A DNA stretch of 38,208 nt from Marseilla massiliensis (lineage in GTDB: Bacteria; Bacteroidota; Bacteroidia; Bacteroidales; Bacteroidaceae): the NCBI RefSeq assembly GCF_016899855.1, contig NZ_JACJJG010000023.1, forward strand, positions 1 to 38,208, written 5' to 3'. Positions within the stretch are counted from its first letter, which is position 1; every line of letters starts with the position of its first letter. Position numbers and translations under genes: made by a program. The notes under the pieces are model-generated. The model saw only the letters and a list, made by a program, of their open reading frames with translations, made no database searches and was not told where the DNA came from. This document shows, piece by piece, positions 1 through 8,663 of the stretch.

Positions 1-2
1 CC

Positions 3-56
3 GAAGGTGAGGATTATGACCCTGAGACGTCTGCCGGAGGGGTGTACAGGAAGTGA
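3..56 (+). CDS. C-terminal tail of an unidentified protein (partial)
   Basis: An open frame enters from the left edge and ends at a TGA at 54-56, giving a 17-residue acidic-to-basic tail ending GGVYRK. A rho-independent terminator follows 30 bases later, which supports a real gene end. Too little remains to name the protein. Confidence 0.5.
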   Translation, partial: EGEDYDPETSAGGVYRK

Positions 57-64
57 AGGATAAC

Positions 65-175
65 GAGTTAAGAATTAAGAAATGTGCATTGCCGTGTTTC
101 CGGCAATGCGGCTTTTCTTGGTGCTTGGCTCATGATATATAAACCCGCTCGGTCACGTTTCCTAATTCTTAACTC
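65..175. repeat. Inverted repeat flanking the uvrD upstream region
   Basis: The arms are 65-86 and 154-175: 22 bases with two mismatches, built on GAGTTAAGAATTA. The terminator hairpin at 86-109 lies between them. It is one of five long inverted repeats at gene ends in this window. Confidence 0.75.
86..119 (+). terminator. Rho-independent terminator of the upstream gene
   Basis: A perfect 9-bp stem (GCATTGCCG, 86-94, with CGGCAATGC, 101-109) and a 6-base loop are followed by a T-rich stretch. It lies after the partial gene and before uvrD. Confidence 0.75.
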
Positions 176-192
176 TTAATTTAATTTATACA

Positions 193-2553
193 GTGGATTT
201 TCTTAATGATTTGAATGAGAGCCAGCGCAAGGCTGTTGAGTACTGCGACGGTCCGTCATTGGTGATAGCCGGGGCGGGGTCGGGCAAGACACGTGTGCTT
301 ACGTATAAGATAGCTTACCTGCTGAGCCAAGGCATGAAGCCGTGGAACATACTCGCCCTTACATTTACCAACAAGGCCGCTAACGAGATGAAGGAGCGAA
401 TAGGCGCACTGGTAGGTACGGACTTGGCCTGTAGACTCAACATGGGCACGTTTCATAGCGTGTTCTCGCGTATCCTGAGGGTTGAGGCTGCAACTCTTGG
501 TTACGAGCCAAACTTCACTATTTATGACGAAGCCGACTCGCGAAGCCTTGTCAAGACAATCATCAAGGAAATGCAGCTTGACGATAAGATATACAAGCCC
601 GCATCCGTGCATTCACGTATCAGCATGGCTAAAAACCATCTTGTAATGCCTGCCGAGTATGCCTTGACCCGTAGTTTGGTTGAGCGTGACAGGGAACAGC
701 GCATGCCTGCGATGAGCAGTATATATTCAGCTTATTGCGAACGATGCAGGATGGCTAACGCAATGGACTTCGACGACCTTCTTACAAATACCTTCGCTCT
801 CTTCAACGAGCACGACGACGTCCGCTTGAAATACGCAGACAGATTTAAGTATATCCTCGTAGACGAGTATCAGGACACCAATGCCGTACAGCAGAAAATA
901 GTATGGCAGCTATCTAAGGAACATCTGCGGGTATGCGCGGTCGGTGATGACGCGCAGAGCATATATGCCTTTCGGGGCGCGAATATAGACAACATTCTTG
1001 ATTTCGAGAAAATATTTACAGGCTCGTGTACGTTCAAGCTTGAACAGAATTATCGAAGTACGCAACGTATTGTTCAGGCCGCCAACAGCCTGATACGGCA
1101 CAACGAGAGGCAGATACCAAAGGATGTGTTCAGCCGTAACGATGAAGGTGAGCGTCTTGTGCTGAAAGAAGCATATAGTGATAAGGAAGAGGCGCTGATA
1201 GTATGTAATGAAATAAGGCGTTTAAGGCGTGAGGAACATTGTGAATACAATGATTTTGCCGTCCTTTATCGTACTAATTCGCAAAGCAGGAGCTTTGAGG
1301 AGGCAATGCGTAAAGTCGGAATACCGTATAAAATTTATGGAGGACTGAGCTTTTACCAACGTAAGGAAATCAAGGACGTTATAGCCTATTTCCGCATGGT
1401 GGTCAACCCTGACGATGAAGAAGCGTTCAAGCGTATAATAAATTATCCAAAGCGAGGAATCGGGGATACGACTGTAGCCAAGATTGCAGGGCTTGCATCG
1501 GTTGGAGGCGTAAGTCTTTGGCGTGTAATATGCGAGCCTGACGCTTATGGGCTTTCCGTGGCAAAGGCTACGATGGGCAAGGTTGATGCTTTCAGGCAGC
1601 TGATACTTGGATTCATGGAAAAATGCGCAACCTCCGACGCTTATTCTTTAGGAGTTGAGATAGTAAAGTCAAGTGGTATTTCGGCAGACATATACGCCGA
1701 TAAATCTCCCGAAAATGTGTCGCGGCAGGAAAATCTTGAAGAATTGCTTGGCAGTATGCAAGAGTTTGTTGAGAGCCGCATGGAGGAAGGGCGTGAGACG
1801 GAAATAGGGTTGTCGGAGTTTCTGAAGGAGGTGTCGTTACAGACTGATATCGAGAGTGACTCTGGTGAGGAAGACGCCCGCCGTGTGTCTTTGATGACTG
1901 TGCACAGTGCTAAGGGGCTTGAATTCCCGACAGTGTTTATTGTCGGTCTTGAGGAGAATATCTTTCCAAGTATGTTGTCAATGAACAGCCGTAGAGAACT
2001 TGAGGAGGAGCGACGGTTGCTTTATGTGGCAATAACACGTGCCGAGCGGCATTGTTTTCTTACGTATGCAAAAAGTCGTTTCAGATACGGGCGTATGGAG
2101 ATGGAGGCTCCGAGCCGTTTTCTTCGTGATATAAATCCGGACCTGCTGAAAGTCGATAAAGCCGGCGGCTCAATGTTGCCGTTCGGAAAGTCGTCGCTAA
2201 GTTCAGATTATGGCAGGGCGAACCGTTGGCAGAACAGCCGCCCTGTAGCATCGCAATTCAAGGCTGACTTAAAGCCCCGTGAGGCAGTACACCGTGAAGA
2301 CCCGCCAATTGCCAATACGTTTTCGCCGAGTTTCAAGCGTTTACGGGCCGTTGCGAGCTCAGGGGGCAAGCATGCTTCTCCATCTGTTTCGGGCTTGAGT
2401 GAAGGATGTATGATAGAACATGAGCGCTTTGGCATAGGCAAGGTTATACGTTTGGAAGGTAATGGTGAGAACATGAAGGCCACTGTACAGTTCGAGAATG
2501 CCGGGCAAAAGCAGCTTCTCGTGAAGTTCGCAAGATTCAAGGTTATAGGTTAA
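193..2553 (+). CDS. uvrD: UvrD/PcrA-type ATP-dependent 3'-5' DNA helicase
   Basis: A superfamily 1A helicase that unwinds DNA in excision repair, mismatch repair or replication-fork rescue. The 786-residue protein has the full motif set: Walker A GAGSGKT (27-33), motif II DEYQDTN (224-230), motif III GDDAQSIYAFRGA (251-263), a motif V region with TVHSAKGLEF, and motif VI with LLYVAITRA. The last 50 or so residues (MIEHERFGIGKVIRLEG onward) match the small C-terminal Tudor-like domain of PcrA, which binds RNA polymerase in other bacteria. The start is a GTG at 193, seven residues before the conserved NESQRKAV region, with no upstream ATG in frame and no clear Shine-Dalgarno. No TAnnTTTG promoter box is evident just upstream. 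PcrA and UvrD cannot be separated by eye; the family call is secure. Confidence 0.95.
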   Translation: MDFLNDLNESQRKAVEYCDGPSLVIAGAGSGKTRVLTYKIAYLLSQGMKPWNILALTFTNKAANEMKERIGALVGTDLACRLNMGTFHSVFSRILRVEAATLGYEPNFTIYDEADSRSLVKTIIKEMQLDDKIYKPASVHSRISMAKNHLVMPAEYALTRSLVERDREQRMPAMSSIYSAYCERCRMANAMDFDDLLTNTFALFNEHDDVRLKYADRFKYILVDEYQDTNAVQQKIVWQLSKEHLRVCAVGDDAQSIYAFRGANIDNILDFEKIFTGSCTFKLEQNYRSTQRIVQAANSLIRHNERQIPKDVFSRNDEGERLVLKEAYSDKEEALIVCNEIRRLRREEHCEYNDFAVLYRTNSQSRSFEEAMRKVGIPYKIYGGLSFYQRKEIKDVIAYFRMVVNPDDEEAFKRIINYPKRGIGDTTVAKIAGLASVGGVSLWRVICEPDAYGLSVAKATMGKVDAFRQLILGFMEKCATSDAYSLGVEIVKSSGISADIYADKSPENVSRQENLEELLGSMQEFVESRMEEGRETEIGLSEFLKEVSLQTDIESDSGEEDARRVSLMTVHSAKGLEFPTVFIVGLEENIFPSMLSMNSRRELEEERRLLYVAITRAERHCFLTYAKSRFRYGRMEMEAPSRFLRDINPDLLKVDKAGGSMLPFGKSSLSSDYGRANRWQNSRPVASQFKADLKPREAVHREDPPIANTFSPSFKRLRAVASSGGKHASPSVSGLSEGCMIEHERFGIGKVIRLEGNGENMKATVQFENAGQKQLLVKFARFKVIG

Positions 2554-2640
2554 TGGACAATGAAAAATGAAGAAATGAATAATCAAATCCTATATAATAA
2601 ATTGGCGATGATTATCCATTCCTTCATTTTTCATTGTTCA
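2554..2640. terminator. Bidirectional terminator-like inverted repeat between convergent genes
   Basis: Two 32-base arms (2554-2585 and 2609-2640) are inverted copies with three mismatches, rich in ACAATGAAAAATGAAG. The first arm begins at the base after the uvrD stop. The second includes the stop codon of the minus-strand small membrane protein (2638-2640). Given the convergent genes, it probably ends transcription in both directions. Confidence 0.75.
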
Positions 2641-2796
2641 TTTCTTTGTTTTTTTGCATGTATCTTTGAGCGGACATCCTGCACATGTTTTGTCTTTGGC
2701 CGCTAATGTCTTGTATATACGCCAACCGGCATATGCCGCCGCACACGCTATCACTATGATAACTATGGTAATTTGTATAGAACCATGCCATTCCAT
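2638..2796 (-). CDS. FeoB-associated Cys-rich membrane protein (52 aa)
   Basis: A very small protein with one N-terminal membrane segment (residues about 8-24, rich in I, V and A) and a short cytoplasmic tail with a C-x-G-C-P-L-x-x-x-C motif (Cys38, Cys41, Cys47), ending in a Lys-rich stretch. This layout is that of the FeoB-associated Cys-rich membrane proteins, which normally sit beside the ferrous iron transporter FeoB; the Cys motif is thought to handle iron or a cluster. No feoA or feoB is in the window. Here it lies 18 bases downstream of the ModF-like ATPase on the same strand, so it is probably the last gene of that operon. Its stop is inside the terminator inverted repeat. Family membership rests on the membrane segment plus the Cys motif. 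Confidence 0.8.
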   Translation of the reverse strand: MEWHGSIQITIVIIVIACAAAYAGWRIYKTLAAKDKTCAGCPLKDTCKKTKK

Positions 2797-2814
2797 AATT
2801 GTTTATCTTTTGTT

Positions 2815-4299
2815 TTAATCTGTGCGTGTAAGTGTCAATTTATGGTCAATGCATGGCGGCAACTCTTCCGGATAATGGCTTACCATAATCAAGGTCTTGC
2901 CGGAATGTTTGCAGAAAGCCTCAATTATTTCAGTCACCATAAGACGGTTGGGTTCGTCAAGTCCGTGGAATGGTTCGTCAAGAATCAGCAGTTCTGGATT
3001 CTTAACGAATGCTCGTGCAAGTAGTACAAGCCGTTGTTCACCGCTTGAGAGTTTAAGAAATGTTCTGTCCGCAAGTTTCTCAATACCAAATACATCCATC
3101 CATTTACGGCATGTGTGTCTTTCTGTTTCATTGGGCTGGGTGTATAATCCGACAGAATCTTTCAGGCCGCTTGCTACCACCATGATAGCCGGAATGTCAC
3201 GGTTGTAAGCCCTATGCATTTCCGGAGAAACATAACCGATACGTCGTTTAATGTCCCATATACTTTCGCCTGTACCGCGTTTCCGGCCGAATAGGCTGAT
3301 GTTGCATGCGTAGGCTTGTGGATTGTCGGCGCATACAAGGCTTAACAAGGTTGATTTGCCTGCACCGTTGCGTCCGGAAACGGCCCAGTGCTCGCCTTTC
3401 ATGACATTCCATGTAAAGTGATCGATAATGGTTCTTTTGCCATAACGTATGCAGATATCCGTCATACCTATAACTTCATTGCCTTCGGTTGTGTTGTCGT
3501 TATATGTCAGATTCAGTATCCGTTCTTCCTTTTCACGGTTAAATTGAGGTTGTAAGTCGGACGAAGTCATGGCAGAACGATATTCTTCTGTTGTTATTTT
3601 CTTGCCCACCTTCATGTTCCTGACTTCAACTACATGGGTGATAAATGGCGGAATATCCTTTGGTCTTGATAAAATAAGGATGATTTGGAGTTTGCTGTCG
3701 TTGGCAACGGTGGTCAGGAGATGTTGTAGTTGATCACGTGTTTCGGCATCAAGTCCTATAAATGGATTGTCCATTATAAGAACTCTTGGTTTTGAAAGTA
3801 GGGTTTTTATTAGCTGAAACTTGCGCAGTTCGCCACTTGAAAGGAGTATAATGTATTTATCAAGCGTATGTTCAATGTGGAAAACAGAGTACAAATGGTT
3901 CTGTAACTCACGACGTTCAGCCGTGTCGTCTCCGGTTAACAGGAAGGCTTCTTCAAGCAAGTCACCGGCGGTTGGGGTGTCTTCGCTGATGTCGTGCTGG
4001 TTCCACCGTTGTTGCAGATAGTATGTTCCGTCCTTGTCTCCGTATGAATCCTTGAAGGCGATATACTTGATGTTGTCTGAAACGAGCGTTTTGTCGCTTG
4101 GCGAAAAGTCATATTCAATGCCGTTTCCAATAATCGGATGGCTACCGGTAATAATGTCCGTGAACATGGACTTTCCACCTCCGTTAGGCCCGATTATCGC
4201 GATATGCTCTCCGTCGCAAAGTTCGAAATTGACAGGTTCTGCCATTCTCCATGATGGCATTCGTGTCACCCCGTCTTTAATACTTATAATCCGTTGCAT
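2815..4299 (-). CDS. ModF-like protein with two ABC ATPase domains
   Basis: A 494-residue cytoplasmic protein with two ABC ATPase domains and no membrane segment. Domain 1 has Walker A GPNGGGKS (37-44), signature LSSGE (153-157) and Walker B VLIMD (to Asp177). However, the catalytic Glu position is Asn178, and the switch-His position reads LSRP (around 211). Domain 2 is complete: Walker [10 protein letters not shown] (309-317), signature LSSGE (417-421), Asp441-Glu442 and His475. This asymmetry and the DIPPF stretch after the domain-1 H-loop resemble ModF (PhrA), a duplicated ABC protein linked to molybdate systems whose role is unclear. The ATG at 4297-4299 is preferred because the domain begins right after it and AGGA lies just upstream; longer frames run into ruvC. 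It overlaps the ruvC end by 16 bases, so the two are probably translationally coupled. The substrate or partner is unknown. Confidence 0.85.
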   Translation of the reverse strand: MQRIISIKDGVTRMPSWRMAEPVNFELCDGEHIAIIGPNGGGKSMFTDIITGSHPIIGNGIEYDFSPSDKTLVSDNIKYIAFKDSYGDKDGTYYLQQRWNQHDISEDTPTAGDLLEEAFLLTGDDTAERRELQNHLYSVFHIEHTLDKYIILLSSGELRKFQLIKTLLSKPRVLIMDNPFIGLDAETRDQLQHLLTTVANDSKLQIILILSRPKDIPPFITHVVEVRNMKVGKKITTEEYRSAMTSSDLQPQFNREKEERILNLTYNDNTTEGNEVIGMTDICIRYGKRTIIDHFTWNVMKGEHWAVSGRNGAGKSTLLSLVCADNPQAYACNISLFGRKRGTGESIWDIKRRIGYVSPEMHRAYNRDIPAIMVVASGLKDSVGLYTQPNETERHTCRKWMDVFGIEKLADRTFLKLSSGEQRLVLLARAFVKNPELLILDEPFHGLDEPNRLMVTEIIEAFCKHSGKTLIMVSHYPEELPPCIDHKLTLTRTD

Positions 4300-4850
4300 T
4301 TTATCCTGTCCTTGTTCTTGTTGGCAAAGTCTTTCCAACTGCCGTATTTTACATCGTTGACGGGTGTTCCTGCCTGCATGAAATGGCAATAGGCCGCAGC
4401 TAATGCGTCAGTAGCGTCGAGAAATGGTGTCATGTCGTCATCCTTGATGTTTAGCAGGCGTTTCAACATTCCAGCCACTTGTTCTTTTGAAGCAAGTCCT
4501 TGTCCTGTCAATGCCAACTTTATTTTCATTGGAGCGTACTCGTGTATTGGAATATCATGATGTATCGCGGCTGCTATCGCCACACCTTGTGCGCGCCCGA
4601 GTTTTAGCATCGATTGTATGTTCTTGCCGAAAAATGGGGCTTCGATGGCCATCTCGTCAGGTAAAAATTCATCTATAAGGCTTGTGACGCGTTCAAAAAT
4701 CCGCCCCAGACGCAAATACGGGTCATGCATCTTGCGCATGTCGATTACCCCCATGGCCATCATTGACGCTTTGTTGCCCTTTACTTTTATTAAGCCATAG
4801 CCCATAACGTTGGTACCGGGGTCGATACCCATTATTATTTTTTCGGTCAT
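4284..4850 (-). CDS. ruvC: Holliday junction resolvase RuvC
   Basis: RuvC is the endonuclease that cuts four-way junctions made during recombination, working with RuvAB. The 188-residue length is normal. The acidic active-site residues are visible: Asp10 in GIDPGT, Glu70 in IEAPFFGKN, and Asp145 and Asp148 in [12 protein letters not shown]. The start ATG overlaps the stop of the upstream hydrolase gene (ATGA, 4847-4850), and its own end overlaps the ABC gene by 16 bases, indicating a tightly coupled operon. ruvA and ruvB are not in the window. Confidence 0.97.
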   Translation of the reverse strand: MTEKIIMGIDPGTNVMGYGLIKVKGNKASMMAMGVIDMRKMHDPYLRLGRIFERVTSLIDEFLPDEMAIEAPFFGKNIQSMLKLGRAQGVAIAAAIHHDIPIHEYAPMKIKLALTGQGLASKEQVAGMLKRLLNIKDDDMTPFLDATDALAAAYCHFMQAGTPVNDVKYGSWKDFANKNKDRIKCNGL

Positions 4851-5506
4851 CGCAGGCTTCCTGTTTTCAGGTAAGGATTGAACTTCACCTCATATCCAAT
4901 GGTTGTATGTTCCCCATGACCGGGTAGAACCGTTGTGTCTGCCGGCAATACTTTCGCAATGGAATGGAGGCTTTCTATGATGTCTTCGTAGTTCCCTAAT
5001 TGCAGATCCGTACGTCCGATACTCAATTTGAAGAGTGTATCGCCCGAGAAAGCTACTGATTCATCTTTGCAATAGATGAAAACCGACCCTGGCGAATGTC
5101 CAGGTGTTGGTATAATGGCGAATTCGTGGTTGCCAAATGTAATTGTTTTATCGTTTTCATAAAACCTTCCTATTTCGGGAAAGTCGTTACCGCAATCTTC
5201 GCCCGTAAAAGCCTTTGCCTGTTTTCCGAGATTATTCATTAACGGTTTGTCGGCTTCACTGATTTCAGGCCGTAATCCAAATTTGTCAAGAATGAATTTA
5301 TTGCCGAAGTTATGGTCAACATGCCCGTGTGTACACAATAAGTGCTTGGGGGTCAGGTTGTTGTCATTTATATAATTATAGATTGCTATTTTTTCCTCTT
5401 CAAAAAATGCGCCACAGTCAATAATGACACATTCTTTAGTCTCATCGCTTACAACGTAGCAATTCTCTTGGAACATGTTGCAGACAAAGCGCTGTATATC
5501 AAGCAT
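4847..5506 (-). CDS. Metallo-beta-lactamase-fold hydrolase, glyoxalase II-like
   Basis: A 219-residue single-domain hydrolase of the glyoxalase II / YcbL type. The metal-binding motif THGHVDH (59-65) is followed by PGHSPGS (around His137), SGDTLF (Asp156) and PGHGEHT (His197), which together give the binuclear metal site. Proteins of this type hydrolyse thioesters or similar small substrates, but the substrate cannot be read from the sequence. The C-terminal substrate-binding domain of true glyoxalase II is absent, so this is the short form. It lies 30 bases after rsmG and overlaps ruvC by four bases. Confidence 0.9.
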   Translation of the reverse strand: MLDIQRFVCNMFQENCYVVSDETKECVIIDCGAFFEEEKIAIYNYINDNNLTPKHLLCTHGHVDHNFGNKFILDKFGLRPEISEADKPLMNNLGKQAKAFTGEDCGNDFPEIGRFYENDKTITFGNHEFAIIPTPGHSPGSVFIYCKDESVAFSGDTLFKLSIGRTDLQLGNYEDIIESLHSIAKVLPADTTVLPGHGEHTTIGYEVKFNPYLKTGSLR

Positions 5507-5536
5507 GATTCTGGTGTTTACAGGTTCTACGGTTAA

Positions 5537-6157
5537 TTATAAAGGAACATAAATGAGGTATTTTTGCTTGAACCATTCTTCTGTAAAGAATGTTCCTATA
5601 TCCGTTACGTCAGTGATGTGTTTGAACGGTTTTATCTCTTCGTTTACGTTTCCTCCCTTCAAGCACAATAGCCCGTTAGGCAAAGAGTTGTGTTGTTGCT
5701 TGGCAATGTTTTTCTTTACGAGCCTGACAAGATCGGGCAAGGGCATTACCGCACGGCTTACCACGAAATCATATTTGCCCGTTTCGTTTTCTCCCCTAAG
5801 TTGTTCAGCTACACAATTCTCCAGGCCGATAGCTTTTGAAATTTCCTTGACCACGAGGATTTTTTTGCCTGTTCCGTCAATTAGCTTAAAGCTTGTTTCG
5901 GAAAACATTATGGCAAGAGGTATACCTGGAAAACCTCCTCCTGTCCCAAGGTCGAGAATTTTTGTTCCCGGCCTGAACTTTATTATTTTTGCTATCGCGA
6001 GCGAATGCAGAATATGATGCTCGTAAAGTGAGTCAATATCCTTACGAGATATAACGTTTATTTTGCTGTTCCATTCGTGATATAAGTCATACAGCGCAGC
6101 GAATTGGCCGCGCTGTATGTCAGTAAGTTCAGGAAAATATTTTAAGATTATGTCCAT
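5537..6157 (-). CDS. rsmG: 16S rRNA (guanine-527-N7)-methyltransferase RsmG (GidB)
   Basis: RsmG uses S-adenosylmethionine to methylate N7 of G527 in 16S rRNA; in E. coli its loss gives low-level streptomycin resistance. The 206-residue protein has the family landmarks: WNSKINVISRKD near the N-terminus, the SAM-binding loop ILDLGTGGGFPGIPLA (about 68-83), and VVSRAV in the second half. It begins six bases after the lipoprotein gene and is followed by the hydrolase gene, all on the minus strand. Confidence 0.96.
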   Translation of the reverse strand: MDIILKYFPELTDIQRGQFAALYDLYHEWNSKINVISRKDIDSLYEHHILHSLAIAKIIKFRPGTKILDLGTGGGFPGIPLAIMFSETSFKLIDGTGKKILVVKEISKAIGLENCVAEQLRGENETGKYDFVVSRAVMPLPDLVRLVKKNIAKQQHNSLPNGLLCLKGGNVNEEIKPFKHITDVTDIGTFFTEEWFKQKYLIYVPL

Positions 6158-6163
6158 ATCAGT

Positions 6164-6979
6164 TTATTTTCTTAATAATTTCTCAAGGGTATCGTTGCTT
6201 ATTTTAACCCTTATCTCGCCTTCGGCGTGACTTGCGATTTCATCCGGAGAATAAATAAACGTAATGTCGTCTTCTCCCAAAATGAAGTTATCCGACGGGT
6301 AAACGTCTATGCCCAAGAATATTGTTTTGTCGTGTAGACCTTCAATATTTTCCGTGTTATATTTTTCACAGAGGGCATTTATTATGAGATTGTTAAGTTC
6401 TTGTTCATATCCGGGCACAAAGATATCTTTAAGGGATACGATTTTCCCGCTTTTAGTATCAACGTTTCTGGCTACAACTATGGAGCTGCCGTGCGCGCCG
6501 CCACCGTAGTTATAGATGTTGGCAATGTATGTATAATACTTGTCGTTGTCCTGGAGCACGTATGTTTTTACCAGATATTCGCAATTGTAGGACGCACCGT
6601 GAGATTTATCGGCCTTGTAAAGTTCTCCGTAAGATGTTTTGTACTCGTCAAGATATCTTGTCACAAAAGAATCTGCTGCCTCTTGCGGCGTTAGCTTTTG
6701 TGAAGTTATAGAGAAGTAGTCAGGACTTAAAATGCCGGAACGGATGATTGAGTCATTTATATAATCGGCATTCTTGCCTTTAGCGTAAGTCAGGCTGAGG
6801 CTGACATGGCAACGTGGCCCCGCCGTGTCTTCGGTAAGCCATAACGTCGAGTCCACTTTTATACTGTCGAATACAAGACTGTCGGTTCCATTTCCGCCAT
6901 TGTTGAACTTTCCTCCACATGATGTGGCCATTATCATGGCAAAAATGGAAAATATGATTATAATAGTTGATTTTTTCAT
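6164..6979 (-). CDS. DUF3298-type lipoprotein
   Basis: A 271-residue predicted lipoprotein. It has a Lys-rich start, a hydrophobic segment and a lipobox ending ATSC with Cys21 as the lipidated residue. The mature part has a Gly/Asn/Asp-rich linker and then the DUF4163/DUF3298 region seen in RsiV-like and peptidoglycan-associated proteins; the YNYGGGAHGSS stretch (156-166) is characteristic of that family. In Gram-positive RsiV this fold is an anti-sigma factor domain that binds lysozyme. No transmembrane anti-sigma part or sigma factor gene is present here, so that role should not be transferred. It is the first gene of the minus-strand operon, 25 bases or so from the likely transcription start. 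Confidence 0.8.
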   Translation of the reverse strand: MKKSTIIIIFSIFAMIMATSCGGKFNNGGNGTDSLVFDSIKVDSTLWLTEDTAGPRCHVSLSLTYAKGKNADYINDSIIRSGILSPDYFSITSQKLTPQEAADSFVTRYLDEYKTSYGELYKADKSHGASYNCEYLVKTYVLQDNDKYYTYIANIYNYGGGAHGSSIVVARNVDTKSGKIVSLKDIFVPGYEQELNNLIINALCEKYNTENIEGLHDKTIFLGIDVYPSDNFILGEDDITFIYSPDEIASHAEGEIRVKISNDTLEKLLRK

Positions 6980-7003
6980 ATTTAATTAATGTATTTTTAT
7001 TTG

Positions 7004-7011
7004 CAAAATTA
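7004..7011 (-). promoter_or_regulatory. Promoter -7 box for the DUF3298-rsmG-ruvC operon
   Basis: Read on the minus strand this is TAATTTTG followed by C, an exact match to the Bacteroidetes -7 consensus TAnnTTTG. A CTTG resembling the -33 element lies about 20 bases upstream (around 7032-7035). The leader to the lipoprotein ATG would be about 20 bases. Confidence 0.7.
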
Positions 7012-7063
7012 CTTGAAAAGGAGGAAAGTCACAAGGATTTTATGTTTTATTTTATAAAATGAT

Positions 7064-7071
7064 TAATTTTG
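7064..7071 (+). promoter_or_regulatory. Promoter -7 box for the HAD-panB-MFS group
   Basis: TAATTTTG followed by C matches TAnnTTTG exactly, on the plus strand only 52 bases from the divergent box. No good -33 TTTG is visible. Because it lies inside a possible longer frame starting at 7059, it argues that translation begins at the next ATG, 7092. Confidence 0.65.
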
Positions 7072-7091
7072 CAGCGCAAATCAATATTATC

Positions 7092-7751
7092 ATGACAAAA
7101 AGGTTATTAAGAGCGGCGCTTTTTGATTTGGACGGCGTCGTATTTGACACAGAAGGTCAGTATTCTGTTTTCTGGGGTGAGCAGTGCCGGTTTTATCATC
7201 CTGACAAACCCGGGCTTGAAGACAAGATAAAGGGACAGACGCTGGTCCAGATACTCGATAATTATTTTTCGGACATGAAGGACGAGCATTCTGTAATCAT
7301 ACGCAGGCTTGACGAATTCGAACGTAACATGAAGTTCGAGTATGTTGCCGGTTTTCTTGATTTTGTCTCTGACTTGCGTCGTAACGGCGTTAAGACAGCC
7401 GTGGTTACAAGCTCAAACCAGGCAAAGATGAACTCTGTGTATGCAGCGCGCAAGGAATTCAAGGCTCTTTTTGACGCTATTCTGACTTCGGAAGACTTTG
7501 AAAGGAGCAAGCCTGACCCTGACTGTTATCTCAAGGGAGCAGCCACATTCGGCGTAACCCGTGACGAATGCGTGGTATTCGAGGATAGTTTTAACGGATT
7601 GAAATCCGGACGTGCGGCTGGCATGGCCGTAATCGGACTGTCAACGACCAATGCGGCTGAGGCGATAAAGCCATATGCTGATTGCGTGGTGCCGGATTTT
7701 ATGGAGCTTGACTACAACAGGCTGAGTGGAATGTTGGCAAACCTTAATTGA
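7092..7751 (+). CDS. HAD-superfamily phosphatase/phosphoglucomutase-like protein
   Basis: A 219-residue haloacid dehalogenase protein, subfamily IA. Motif I is FDLDGVVFD (Asp12 and Asp14 as nucleophile and acid/base), motif II is VVTSSNQ, motif III is the Lys of SKPDPDCY, and motif IV is VFEDSFNG. The helical cap between motifs I and II and the EDSFNG motif point to the beta-phosphoglucomutase / phosphoglycolate phosphatase branch; the substrate is unknown. An in-frame ATG at 7059 would add 11 residues, but a promoter -7 box lies across it and the HAD core begins right after Met at 7092. It is followed by a hairpin and then panB. Confidence 0.88.
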   Translation: MTKRLLRAALFDLDGVVFDTEGQYSVFWGEQCRFYHPDKPGLEDKIKGQTLVQILDNYFSDMKDEHSVIIRRLDEFERNMKFEYVAGFLDFVSDLRRNGVKTAVVTSSNQAKMNSVYAARKEFKALFDAILTSEDFERSKPDPDCYLKGAATFGVTRDECVVFEDSFNGLKSGRAAGMAVIGLSTTNAAEAIKPYADCVVPDFMELDYNRLSGMLANLN

Positions 7752-7783
7752 TATTTTCTTAACTATAAGTTTTTAATAACAAT

Positions 7784-7820
7784 TGTCCGGCATGCGTGCC
7801 GGACATGCTTTTAATATTTT
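7784..7820 (+). terminator. Hairpin between the HAD gene and panB
   Basis: A perfect 9-bp stem (7784-7792 with 7797-7805, TGTCCGGCA / TGCCGGACA) and a 4-base loop are followed by TGCTTTTAATATTTT. It looks like a terminator or attenuator. No separate panB promoter was recognised, so partial read-through is possible. Confidence 0.6.
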
Positions 7821-7841
7821 AAATTACTAAAAGAGAAAACG

Positions 7842-8663
7842 ATGTCCGGATATTTAGTTAGTGACACAAGGAAAGTTACCACGCACCGTTTCGTTGAGAT
7901 GAAACAGCGTGGCGAGAAAATCTCAATGCTTACGTCTTATGATTATACCACGGCAAGCATTGTCGACGGGGCCGGGGTTGACGGTATTCTGGTCGGTGAT
8001 TCAGCTTCGAACGTAATGGTCGGCAACGGTACGACCTTGCCTATGACCGTGGAGCAGATGATTTACCACGCAAAGTCGGTGGTAAACGGCGTGAAGCGTG
8101 CTCTTGTCGTATGCGACATGCCATTCGGCAGTTATCAGGTTGACCGCAAGGAAGGTGTCAAGAACGCCATAAAAATCATGAAGGAAAGTGGTTGCGATGC
8201 GTTGAAGCTTGAAGGCGGAGCCGAGATAATCGACACGGTAAAGGGTATTCTCGATGCAGGCATTCCCGTTATGGGACATCTTGGATTGACTCCGCAGAGT
8301 ATCAATAAATTCGGAACTTACGCCGTGCGTGCCAAAGACGATGCCGAGGCGGAAAAGCTTTTGGCTGATGCAAGGCTGCTCGACGAGGCGGGATGTTTCA
8401 GTGTCGTGCTGGAAAAAGTACCGGCGGCGCTTGCCTCTCGGGTTTCAAAAGAGCTTACAGTGCCGACTATCGGCATTGGTGCCGGTGCCGGTACGGACGG
8501 CCAGATACTTGTCGTGGCCGACATGCTCGGTATGACCAAGGGCTTTAACCCACGTTTCCTACGCCGTTATGCTGACCTTAACACCGTGATGACTGACGCT
8601 ATCGGACAGTATGTTACGGACGTAAAGGATTCGACATTCCCTAATGAAAACGAGTCATACTGA
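7842..8663 (+). CDS. panB: 3-methyl-2-oxobutanoate hydroxymethyltransferase (ketopantoate hydroxymethyltransferase)
   Basis: PanB transfers a hydroxymethyl group from 5,10-methylene-tetrahydrofolate to alpha-ketoisovalerate, the first committed step to pantothenate and coenzyme A. The 273-residue protein has the expected Mg-binding residues Asp53 (GDSASN), Asp92 (CDMPFGSY) and Glu124 (KLEGG). Glu191 in VLEKVP corresponds to the catalytic Glu181 of E. coli, and [12 protein letters not shown] (210-221) is the family motif. Its TGA overlaps the ATG of the MFS gene by one base. No panC or panD is in the window. Confidence 0.97.
   Translation: MSGYLVSDTRKVTTHRFVEMKQRGEKISMLTSYDYTTASIVDGAGVDGILVGDSASNVMVGNGTTLPMTVEQMIYHAKSVVNGVKRALVVCDMPFGSYQVDRKEGVKNAIKIMKESGCDALKLEGGAEIIDTVKGILDAGIPVMGHLGLTPQSINKFGTYAVRAKDDAEAEKLLADARLLDEAGCFSVVLEKVPAALASRVSKELTVPTIGIGAGAGTDGQILVVADMLGMTKGFNPRFLRRYADLNTVMTDAIGQYVTDVKDSTFPNENESY

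Noticed and set aside
7059..7091. Upstream start of the first HAD gene
   Set aside because: An exact -7 promoter box lies inside these 33 bases, so they are unlikely to be translated.
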